Assembly: GCA_900617975.1 (NCBI GenBank) | Contig: UZAE01000386.1 | Coordinates: 1 to 24,582, forward strand | Direction of reading: 5' to 3' | Source: Rodentolepis nana | Taxonomy: Eukaryota > Platyhelminthes > Cestoda > Cyclophyllidea > Hymenolepididae | Length of the DNA: 24,582 nucleotides | Translations under genes and position numbers: made by a program | Shown here: piece by piece, positions 11,501-21,600 of the stretch | Layout of the letters: every line of letters begins with the position of its first letter | Numbering within the stretch: position 1 is the first letter of the stretch | The notes under the pieces: model-generated | What the model was told of the DNA's origin: nothing | The model's input: only the letters and a program-made list of their open reading frames with translations | Databases searched by the model: none

Positions 11501-14500
11501 AAAAACCGCATATGTAAGATGGTGAAGAAAAATGCCATGCTTTTTGTTTTCTAATAAAGCGTTGAATAGAGAAGTGGAAAATCAGGAAGATCAAAGGAAA
11601 AATATGTAATTTCGCGGATGCCGAAATGCAGAGCCGGACATATAGGATCCGAGTGCACACTACTCCTAATTTGCAGCCGACATATCTGAGTCGATGACAG
11701 CAAAGACAAGCGCGGAGAGTGTCTGAGTCTCAATTCGGTGATTTACTAGTGTGCTCCCAAAGGTGCATTAACATTTATCCCTGATCTCAAACTATTTCTT
11801 TGACAAATACAGAGGTAATTGATCAAATTTATTATTCTCCACCTCTCATCATCAAGCAACAATCACCCGATTGTCTCAATCTCCAATTCGGAAGGAAGGT
11901 AAAATCCACGAAGGTCACGTGGAAGTGACAAGAGCTAGCTTTCAAAAGATAGTTGTCGATAACTTACTCTCCAGGTTTAATTGTACCAGCATCAGAAGCT
12001 GCTTCACCAAGTCCATCAAGAAGTCGTTCCAACTCAAGTAATTGTCCCTTCAGCGTGAGGAGGCTAGACAGACCAATAGATTGAGCTACAAATGTAATGA
12101 CAACAAATGTTAACAATTTATTTAAGTCCTCTCATACACAGCTACAAATAAAGCAGTCTTCACAAAGATAAAAAAGATTCTTCGATGGATAGGCGAATAG
12201 ATCCTATTCTAACCCCCCCCCCACCCCACCCACCTCCTCGCAGTATTTACGTCCATTCAAAACAAAAATTGCTGCATGAAAGAAACCCCAATGACCTTGA
12301 TCTGATGACATTAGAATAGTATCGTGTTAAGCTGTTTTTTTACTACTTAGAAAGAACCGCTACAGTATTCACAAGCCTCGAAAAAATGTTGCAAGCATTG
12401 CTAAAGACTCCTGCAAGGTCTATAACAAAATTACTGGGTAAATAAGAGGGAAGTTTTCCCAACATGTTCCTTAATGTAAGTGCATTTTGAAATTGACCCA
12501 GTTGACAATCGGAAATTATACAAGTATGCCACTATGGGCCATCAAAGGGTGATCTCCAATGGCATTTCTAACAGACAAATATAAGGTACACAATAACATC
12601 TATGGCATTATATATGTATTCTATAAGAAATTCCATTTCATACAATGCAACTCAATGCCTTAACTGCATAGCATGTAATGGTTATCGCAATATTATCATT
12701 TCAAATGGCAGGAATTATGATATTTATCATTAGACCCTTAGTTGACTTCGGCCTTCACAAGGGAGGGAGGAGGAGCAACATATACATAGACTTTTGGATA
12801 GTTAACAGTAGTTCATTAGTTCCCTTCTGGCTTCCCAATATCTATGGGTTTCTGCCGTGGAGCACCCTAGACAACGTATACTCAAACGGAAAGAGTCTAT
12901 AACTCGACAGTTGATCTCAAATTATTTTACAAATATAAAAATAGAAATCACCCGCATTGTTAGAAGGTTCAGTAAGATCAAATTGATTTTTTATGCCACC
13001 GGCAAAAGTTTGCCCCGGAAAACCGTCAACACCTTCCAATGCATCCAAGCCACCTTCATTGCCAGAAGTAAGATTGAAAATGTACTCTCCCATTACACGC
13101 AATTCCTCAATTGCCGAAGCCAGGGAGGTGGAAGTGAGAGTGGCCGAAGCGGCGTCTTCGCATACTTGTTCCTAAAATTTTTGAGCACGAAATTATTATT
13201 GGCATTATCATTGCTACCCAGTCCCTACTAATAAGATTTTGAAAGTGAATGCCAAATTGTCCATGTTACCTAATCTAATGAAGATGAAACTAGGGTAACC
13301 TGCCTCTTGGAAATATTTAGAAGCACTCAATAATGCTTACTTATTTGTATTTCTAAGGGAAAAAAGCCATATGACTACAAGAAAAACCCCGAAATACACG
13401 AGAGACTAACTCATATGGTAATAAAATCAATAAACACACAGTTGACTTCTGACTTCAAACTACCATGACCCGACCGTATGCCATATTCGACCACTTCCAC
13501 AATACTCAATTTACCATTTTCTCGAACTTTGTGTCTATCTCTTTTACATCTGTGAATCACTCATCTGTTCCCCCTCTCGATATTTTGTGACTATGATGTT
13601 TCTTTCCAGAAGCTCGAAGTCGACTAAAGGTCTAATGAAAACTATCAAAAAGCCTGGCATTTGATAAAAGAATAGTAATTCCACTCTCTAGCTCATGTAG
13701 TAATCAATTGATACAGAATAGAAAAATAGTTGTGTGAAATTAGCTAAAAACATCACGATCTTTTAAACACTCACAATATTATGAGCCTCATCGAAAATCA
13801 CGATTGCGTTGGTTAATTCAATACCATATAGACTTCGAATCTGAACGAATTGGGAAGAACATTTGAAGGTTAAACTCGCATACCTTAACATCGAGAAGGT
13901 AATTGTAAGGCATAAATAATATTTCCGCGTCTGATTTAAACTCTCGTGAAAGGTAATAGGCGCAAGCTCTAGGGGCAATATAAATAAAAAGATGCGAATG
14001 TGTAAATTAAGGGAAACAGAATTCCGAAAATAAAATTACCTATTATCTCGTCCAAATTTGCATAGATCTTCAATGTCAGCAATTTTAGATGTTCTCATGG
14101 AGTCTAAGAGCTTATCACGACCAGCTAAACGAAAGTAAAAAAGAAGACACGGACAAACCATCAAAGTTTCGAAAGTACTCGCATGTACGAGTTGAAACTC
14201 GAAGTCGACACTGGTAGACTTTTGCGGAATTAGATTCTAAACTAACCACTTCAGGTAGCAGGCAAAGCTGATCACGAGAACCCAGTACACCAATTTTATG
14301 ACTAAAAAACCTCATTAAAGAGAAAACAGATAGAATTATACCTTGAATAAACAGTATCCTTAAAGGCCTGTACAGCTTGATTAAGTTGTGCGTGAGTTCG
14401 AGATGAGAAAATGATGAGAGGTGCGTCAAATTTACCCACTGAAAGCACTTGATCAACCGGTTTAGAATTCTCCCAGGATTGGTCGATTCGACGCAATTGT

Positions 14501-14780
14501 TGTTGAGCAAGAAAATATTCCAACCATCCAAGTGAAGCGCAAAGAAGACAGAGAGTCTTTCCTGTGCCAGTAGGAGATTCCAAAATTGCATGCTTTTTCT
14601 AAGGAAAATATTAAGCTCAAAATTGCAACAATTTTTGTAAGATAATTTAAATAATTGGACGTAATAAAATCAATTTACCTCGTTCAATGCGTCAATAACT
14701 GCCTGCATATAATTCTTTTGACACTCATATGGAGTATACGGGAAATCAATATCAATATTACCCAAAGTAACACACGGCAT
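4450..14780 (-). CDS. RTEL1: RTEL1, Fe-S cluster DNA helicase (multi-exon; last exon unresolved)
   Basis: Regulator of telomere elongation helicase 1 is a nuclear 5'-3' DNA helicase of the XPD/FANCJ superfamily that unwinds D-loops, T-loops and G-quadruplexes. I assembled exons by GT-AG sites with phase kept throughout: 14780-14679, 14598-14342, 14301-14159, 14124-14040, 13968-13884, 13840-13775, 13171-12952, 12085-11968, 11490-11387, 11324-11272, 10707-10460, 9570-9475, 9411-9257, 9181-9096, 9007-8930, 7848-7541, 7468-7294, 7226-7098, 7055-6873, 5418-5146, 5052-4935. Start: [20 protein letters not shown] matches the family N-terminus. Visible motifs: Walker [10 protein letters not shown] (aa 41-49); four Fe-S cysteines in QLC, YQC, RTC and RACAYY contexts (aa ~130-200); DEAH box IFDEAHN (aa 239-245); [32 protein letters not shown] (motif VI, aa ~731-739). 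A harmonin-N-like region follows (exons 20-21, aa ~900-1027). Twenty-one exons give 1,027 codons plus one base, against about 1,200-1,300 aa in vertebrates. I saw no obvious PIP box or C-terminal RING. Seen: motifs and phase. Inferred: function by homology. Confidence 0.93.
5458..5502. repeat. (AAT)n microsatellite in RTEL1 intron 19
   Basis: About 15 perfect AAT units lie roughly 40 bp upstream (in RTEL1 sense) of exon 20. Confidence 0.95.
5683..5706. repeat. C homopolymer, 24 nt
   Basis: The longest of many C/G runs in the window. Others are at 719-733, 5061-5072, 6551-6568, 12213-12222, 18345-18354, 19211-19221, 19331-19349, 22044-22052, 22708-22722 and 23096-23106. Run lengths may be assembly-sensitive. 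Confidence 0.9.
6341..6413 (+). ncRNA. HDV-like ribozyme, copy D
   Basis: P1 is GGGGCGT with GCACCCT; a T-to-C change leaves one C-A mismatch. P2 is ATAGGCTT with AAGTCTAT, where A-to-G converts an A-U pair into G-U and pairing is kept. P3, L3 (TCCATGT) and GGGCAAC match the reference. P4 has one C-to-G mismatch (GTAT/ATAG). The catalytic C is at 6400. Confidence 0.68.
6341..6674 (+). mobile_element. SINE-like retroposon, copy D (RTEL1 intron 19, antisense)
   Basis: A full-length copy from GGGG at 6341 to an AAATAAACAAATAA tail. Flanks AGTTAAAAACC and ATTTGAAAACC are compatible with a target-site duplication carrying two mismatches. The internal C-tract has expanded to 18 C (6551-6568). It lies in the 1,454 nt RTEL1 intron between exons 19 and 20, opposite to transcription. 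Confidence 0.88.
7849..8929 (-). other. RTEL1 intron 15 (1,081 nt)
   Basis: Lies between the exons encoding [10 protein letters not shown] and [15 protein letters not shown] see no coding, RNA or repeat feature beyond a short ATA repeat near 8803. Confidence 0.7.
10098..10195 (-). mobile_element. Possible decayed retroposon fragment (RTEL1 intron 11)
   Basis: TATAACACAGTGGG followed by a TGAAATGTAAACGTCCCATTAAAG stretch resembles the central part of the element on the minus strand (compare copy A at 92-150). It is highly diverged and could be chance. Confidence 0.3.
12699..12770 (-). mobile_element. Retroposon 3'-end fragment (copy E1)
   Basis: A decayed minus-strand fragment of the element's 3' end. 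ATTTCAAATGGCAGG, then TATTTATCATTAG and TAGTTGACTTCGG, match the reverse complement of the GTCAGCT...CCTGCCATTTGAAAT terminus. It lies in RTEL1 intron 7. Confidence 0.6.
12852..12930 (+). mobile_element. Retroposon 5'-domain fragment in opposite orientation (copy E2)
   Basis: A decayed plus-strand fragment of the ribozyme domain: GAGCACCCTAGACAACGTATACTC, AGTCTATAA, then ACAGTTGATCTC. The 5' strand of P1 and the catalytic C context are lost (GGGCAAC reads AGACAAC; GGC-A reads GGAAAG), so it should be inactive. It lies 81 bp from the oppositely oriented E1. Confidence 0.6.
13406..13675 (+). mobile_element. 5'-truncated retroposon, copy F (RTEL1 intron 6, antisense)
   Basis: A diverged copy lacking most of the ribozyme domain. 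It becomes alignable near ACTCATATGG, then continues through GTTGACTTCTGACTTCAAAC, the TGTGTCTATCTCTTTTAC block and CCTGGCATTTGATAAAA. Divergence is higher than in copies A-D, suggesting an older insertion. Confidence 0.75.
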
Positions 14781-15657
14781 AGCGAAAACGTAAAACGCCC
14801 CAAAATTTATATTCAACGGGGCAAGTATATGAAAATCTTCAAGGTTAATTATTGTAATTTTTCATGCATAATAACAATAAATTTACATAGAATCAGGCGC
14901 ATCAAACTGTAGCAATGACTTTTGAAAACATTTTGACTATTATCTCTCAATGAGCTTGTCAAATTTTTATAAATTTTAGAGGGGTTTGTTGGTTTAACGT
15001 CAATAGCAGTCTCAACTACGTGCGCCTCAAAGATATCCATCCACTTTAGTAATCGCATGGCTCTTCTCATCATAAAATTATATCTGATCGATTGTGCTTC
15101 AAAGAATATATTGCACTTTCAGAATATGGTACCTTTCTAACATTCAGTTACGTGATCTTCAGTCATAAGTCTAATGGCTTAAACCTGCACAAATTAACGG
15201 TCTTTGTATATTTCCATAACTGTTTCGTAAATACTCCCAACAAAATAAAATATTCATTTGGAAGGATATTGTATGACTTTGCTTCTGAAGAGAACTTTGT
15301 CAAATTATAAAACTTTGTTTATAGGCATTTTAATTAAATACAGCTTTTATAACCAATTCTGTAAGGTAAACAGAGGCAAATTCCGATAATCGGATTTTTT
15401 CCGTATGTGAGTGCAGTCGTGAAATCGAATACTTCATTAATTATTGCCTTAATGGGCAGTACTTTCGCAGATAAAATAAAATCTACCCAGGAATTTGCAC
15501 CTTTAAACTTAAATATAATTTAACTAATATTTGTATTCAATATTTAAATAAGCAATTGTCTTACCATTTGCAGTCTCCGTTTACCAATCTATATAGTAAC
15601 CTCATAATTGTTTAAATTCTTAAATATTGGGAGCGGTCACTGAAGCACAATTGAGGC
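14781..15657. promoter_or_regulatory. Divergent intergenic region between RTEL1 and HBS1L
   Basis: This 877 bp A+T-rich stretch separates the RTEL1 start codon (14780, minus) from the HBS1L start codon (15658, plus). Both genes point outward, so both promoters and both 5' leaders probably lie here. I see no clear TATA box, CpG-rich core or retroposon copy. A 74-codon minus-strand open frame occupies 14849-15073 and is listed separately. Confidence 0.5.
14849..15073 (-). CDS. Unrecognised 74-codon ORF upstream of RTEL1 (possible uORF or small exon)
   Basis: An open frame starting MMRRAMRLLKWMDIFEAHVV ends 69 nt upstream of the RTEL1 start codon, on the same strand. The first ~50 residues look protein-like (basic start, amphipathic stretch, then DVKPTNPSKIYKNL), while the remainder is hydrophobic and may be intron read in frame, since a gtaaat donor-like site occurs at 14888-14883. 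I recognise no family. It could be a uORF in the RTEL1 leader, a small separate protein, or chance. Confidence 0.2.
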   Translation of the reverse strand: MMRRAMRLLKWMDIFEAHVVETAIDVKPTNPSKIYKNLTSSLRDNSQNVFKSHCYSLMRLILCKFIVIMHEKLQ

Positions 15658-18600
15658 ATGTCCCGTCATAGGCGTGGGCAGCGTCTGTATTCGGATGATT
15701 ACTGCGATTATGATAGCATAATTCCAAGTTCAGTTGAGGAAGATAGTCCTATTTCGCGTAGGTGTTAATCTTTTTATTGACTCTCAAATAGAACACATAT
15801 ACCAGTCCTCTGATGCCAACCATAGTTTTCAGCCTTTTATACCTCCAGTTAAACAACCTCTAGATTTTACGGAATCTGACTTCCCGGAAGTTAACACGAA
15901 TGGTTTGTTGTTTATTTTCACTTCTGTCTAACCTTTACTAGTGATTAATGCTTCAGGAAATCAAAATGAAACCGATAATTCTGGAAATATTGTTGGTGAA
16001 TTTGACAATCTAAATTTAGAAAACACAGGTAAATGCCCTTTCGAGTTATGATAGATTATTAAGATTATGCATTTTCATTTGGAGATGAAACCACAGCTGT
16101 TCATCTTGATGAAATGCAAGAATTGGATATAGGAGTTTTGCTAAACATATCCAAGGCCCCAGGATCACCAGATCTCGTTGAGCGAAATTCTAGACCCTCA
16201 GTCATTAAGTCAAATACTAGACCAGAACTAAATGTTTTAGCTAATGTGATAAAATATCGGACTGAGGTTCAGCCTATTTCTGAACCTTTAAAGGTTGCCT
16301 CTAAGTTAGGCGTTTTTTTTAACCAAAGTCGTTCACTTGGCCGATCAAATAGCAGTCGATTTGATGCCCTCCTGGTTCACGTACACCGTCCTTCATCATT
16401 TGTCTTTTTGCATAATCCTCCTCAGCACTGTACTGTATTTAAATTCGACACCGAAATGCCTCTTATCTTTGATAATCTTCCTCAATCCAAACCATCCGTA
16501 CCGCCTCTACCGAAACCTCGCTTGACCTCAAAAGCACAACCTAGTGAGCCCATAATATCATTCGAGTTTTATTCGGTCATTATGAATTTTTCTCGTCAAG
16601 GACTTATCGCCCAATTTACTTTTCTTTATAGAATCTCTTCGAGATTTAGGAAATGGAAAGAAATGTAAGAAGTAGTTATGCTTTATTCTAGCTCTATTTT
16701 GTCGTTCTGTGTCGAAATGAGCGTCAATTAGTTGTGATTTTATTAGCCCTTCTTCAATATTCTGGTGATCTCTTACGCCTATTCTTATTGTGGAAAGGTC
16801 GTAATTGAGACTTGACTGTATATGGTTTTTATTGCAGTAATCATAGAAATTTACTTTTTTTCCGTATTGTTGTGCCAACTTTAACGGTTTTGTATCCTCT
16901 TGTCTCACTTTCTTTTTATCCTCCTCTTAGTACGCCAAGTTACTCAGGGGATGAGTGTACCGATCCGCGGAATTCGATTGCCAAAGGTTGTAAATGATGC
17001 AAAAATAGCAACGCCGCCTCCCAAACCTCCCGACCGGTCAACTTTGCTTAAAGCTTATGAGGAGAAAATGACCTCTGGTAAAGAAAAGGAAATAATTAAT
17101 TTGGTCGTTGTTGGTACGTTATTTCTACTTATTGCATTTTTACTATTAACGCTATTTCAATAATATGTTGGGCACGCAAATTTTTGGTTCTCTGATCCCT
17201 CCATTTAGAGAACTTTTCTAACAATTATTCTGCAGATTTTTGTGCTTTATGGTTGAAATCCCGCGAAGCTGTTCAAAATAGTGCGTCGTTTTAATAGCAG
17301 TCCGGTGCACATTGCACGTGTTCAAACTTGAATTTGCAAATAGTTACTTTTATAAATTAAAGAGTTTGTTTTTATTTGTTATCACTACAACCAAGTGGTG
17401 AAGTTATAATTTCAATCTTGTCTACCTTTGTGGGCTAGAAGCTCAACTCATGCAGGAGTAAATGTGATTGTCAGACATGTTAGTTTACGAGGCCGAATTG
17501 ATTTATCCTCAATTGGGACATTTATGAACGCCCGGTTTCTGGAACTGCTCTGCTTGGAATTGTTAAATCCCAATGATCTATTCAACCGTTGAAATGGCAC
17601 TTTGAACAAGAATATGCCAAATTTATTTGACGTGTCCCATAAATATTCCATTTTCGTTTTAATACGGCTTGATCAATGTGCATAATCGACATTGCGAGTC
17701 CAATGCTTTCCCGAATTGTGACTTAAAATGAGGTGGTTTTTATTATAGCAATCGGAGTGCTATATTCCAATGTAAATTCCACAACTCAAAAAAATATTTC
17801 TATTTAATCATATAAATCGATGTGCCGTGGCCGACCACGCAGCCCACCCAACTTGTCAAACAGGTCTAAATTTTCTCACCCATGAAATTTGAATTTTCAT
17901 AATGCTTTATTTAACAGACGTGCACCTACATCGTTTATTGTGCAAAAAATAATATATAATTTCTTTGCATATGTTCCCTTCGTAGCTAGTCTTTTTGTTT
18001 CATGTGATTGAGTAATTCATGACTTTGCGCTTTTGATGCCGGTCAGTATTGCCTTCCATTTGGCACAGAACAGTCTTCGTTCGCGATACTTGTTGAGTTA
18101 TTAATTTCCCGAGGTAATCGTACCAAAATCGAGATGTCTTGTCCGTCACTTATTCAGCCTTCCAATGTTCTATAGTACTGCCTTTGCGTTCCTATCTTCG
18201 CTTACTTATTTTCTCTACTTGCCCGGCATTGCCACTTCATTATCTACCTCTACGTAAACTACCCTTCCTTCTTCATTCCATAATGCAATATATTGTTTTC
18301 CGTGCTTAAGTCTATCGCTAAAATATGGATAACGGATGGATTAACCCCCCCCCCTCCCCTCTCCTCCCCGGTATATGAATAGCATTTCCATTAGAATTCC
18401 CAGTCAGAAGTAGCTTCTTTGAACCTCATTGATGAGAAACTCCTACTATGCCGGTCTTTTTACTAACTGCTTTTATTGCCTTCCTTTTTCCTCTCTCTCT
18501 GTAGGTCACGTTGATGCTGGCAAGAGCACGTTGATGGGCAATGTGCTTCTTCAGTTGGGTCTAGTGAGTGATAAAAAGTTTGAAAAATACAAATGGGAGT

Positions 18601-21600
18601 CAACGAAACAGGGTCGGAGCTCCTTTGCCTATGCCTGGATTCTCGATCAAACCTCAGAAGAGCGATCGCGCGGTATCACAATGGACATTGCCCAGTCTGC
18701 TTTCGAGACCAAAACTAAGAGGGTGAGTTATGATGCCTGCTTAGTTTCTCCTATCTAACTTCCAACTTCCTATAAACATATTTGCATAAATCAGCTTTTA
18801 TTGAAGAAATCTTGTAAAGTTTATATGAGCATGAAGGATGGCGCAATAGAAAAATAAAAATTTAATGTTTATAAAAATCAAAAAAGCGAACATCATGTTG
18901 CAATGGTCAGTGTTCCCTCTCACTCCTGCGGGTTTTGATTGGATATTTCACCTGGTGGCGTTGCTTGTTTAGTCTACCCCTACCCCATTCTTTAGTAGCA
19001 ACGTCTTTCATTTCTCTTACTGAGATGTATGTAGGCGTGTCTGCTTAATCCGCTAATTTGGTCTCATTTTTTATTAATTCGTGGCAAATTATTTTATACT
19101 TAGCCATTTAATCTTCTTATGTACGTTGATCCTCGTTTCTTGAGCATTTTTTCTATGAAGTGATAACAATTTGCAATATTTTATTTACTGAAGGGTAGAG
19201 AAAGGTAACTGGGGGGGGGGGTCATTTCAGAGAGGAAATCAAGAATTCTAAGCCATTGCCATCTCCATTAGCCAAACTAAACCAATGCGGTTCAACTCAC
19301 TGTAGGTGTGCCGATAAGCATCGACCCACACCCCCCCCCCCCCCCCCCCTCCTGGCGTTTTACTATTAGTGCCCTTTCATTAATCGAAGCTGTGATGCCC
19401 ATTCGTGTGTTCAGAGTAATCGTGTGATTGAGGCAAAATCTCATTATTGACGATTTAAGGAAGCCAAAACAAGAATTTTCGGTACATTGGAACTAAGTTC
19501 ACTCCGGTTACCAGCGCTCCTGCCTGGGAATACAAATTTAGCATTTTAATAGTACTTGAAGCGACTGGAAACCGGATACTATTGTCTTTGCTTATTCGAT
19601 AAATAATGCAGTCATTTCTTTCATTTTTCTGTCATAGCTTGTACTTGCCACCTTCTATTTTCGCTGACTTCTCTTCAATTTCCTTGGTGATTGCTTAAAT
19701 CATGCCAGTCCACCCAAATTGAAGACTATGTCTATATGGGCTTCCTCCTTCACCTTGGTATCTATTAACTCAAGTGTGGTTCCAGGTTTAGAGTTCGGAG
19801 AAAACTGCCTTAGTGATCCATGATCTTTAGAATTTCCCAATATTATTTGATTAAACGTCTTTATTACACCTCGAAGTTCTCCGTTAACTTTTCTTTTACT
19901 TTCATTGCCGTAGTCAGCTTAAAATAGTTCTCAGTCTTGTGAGTCGCTCTTTGGCTTCACACATTATGACCTTTACAGTATCTTACTTTAGGGCTTGCAT
20001 TCTTTCTCATCTATGGTAATGTGAAATCTTTTGTATTTGATGACTTTCTTTTACCAGCGTGCATTCGTACACTGATAGATAATCATCTTCTTATCACCTC
20101 ATTGGTAAAATTGCTTTTTAAGCTTTTTTTCTAATCATTCAGGTCATTCTACTTGATGCTCCGGGTCATCGAGACTTCATACCCCAAGTAATCGGTGGAG
20201 CAGCCTGTGCAGACGTAGCAATCCTAGTTGTCAACGCAACCCACGGGGAATATGAAACAGGTTTAGACAAGGCCGGGGGTCAAACTCAAGAGCACGCGCG
20301 TTTAATGCGTCTCCTTGGCATTTCGCGTATCATCGTCGCGGTAAATAAGATGGACACTGTCGATTGGTCACAGGCGCGTTTTGAAGAAATTCGCCAATCC
20401 ATGACGGCCATACTCAAATCCATCAATCAGACAGACAATATCTTTTGCCCGGTGTCTGGTCTTCAAGGAATTAATATAGTTCCAGAGGCTAATCCTACTG
20501 ATACCAGAGACATGAATAAAATTGCTCCATGGTACAATGGACCAACTTTGCTCGACATCATAGGTAATCAGTCTTGTTTTTTTAGCTTATTTTTGTTGCT
20601 TTTCTACGTCTGTCTTCTCTGAATTGTTTGGATCTACAAAAAGATTTTTTGCCACCCGATTGGTGGTATTATCTAGTTCATTATGATGGCTCACACCGTC
20701 CCTCAATGCGTCTGCTTCAAACTGTTTGTTTAAGCCCTAGATTAGGCGAATAAAGTTCTCCTGTGGGTCATTCAAGCCATGATGTGCACTTTCCTGCCGT
20801 GTATAGTGCCTTCGTCCTTATTAACACTCAAATTTTAATATCAATCACGATTTATTTCTTAGTCGTATAGGTGTCTCCCACCGTTCTATTACTGTCATTT
20901 GCTGTGTTTCCCATTGGTAGTGCCTAAATGAGCTCATTCAACTTGTAATCTTAGAAAATCATCAAAATAAGGCAAACCGCAACAGACCAATTAGATGTGA
21001 AACAGTGGAGGGCGGAAAATAGGAACCAAGTGCCGAAGCCAAAGCGTCACGGGTCTTATTTGACCTCTCCCTATTTTTATGAAGTGAATAGCTTGCATAT
21101 ATAATGTCATATTGTTCTAATTTCTGGAATTTACTTCCGCATTCGCGCTTGGGGTTGTGTGCTTTCCATTTAGATCTCCTGGGCTGGTCAGTTTTTTAGC
21201 TCTGTGGTTGATCATACCACCTCGAGTTCTTTTGCCCTCTAATAAGAATCAGGTAGATGTGACGAGCAAGGAGTTTTTAACAAAAGGGCTCATCTTAGGT
21301 GGTTCTTATAAAAGAAGAACGATTTTCACTCTTATCTTTTACTCCAATGTCTCTTGTTTACTTAATAAACGTATTAAATGTCTTTCGGCCTGAACCGTAT
21401 TTACATCTTCTAGATCACTAAATCACACCTTGCCTCCTCTTTTAGATGGTTTGGGGAAAGTGGACAGACAAATAGATGCTCCCTTCCGATTCCTGGTGAG
21501 CGATGTCTTCAAGACCGTAGGCTCAGCTGCGCCAATCATTGCAGGTCGCGTTGTCTCAGGCGCCATCTCTTCAGGAGGTAATCATCTTCCACCCAGTAAA

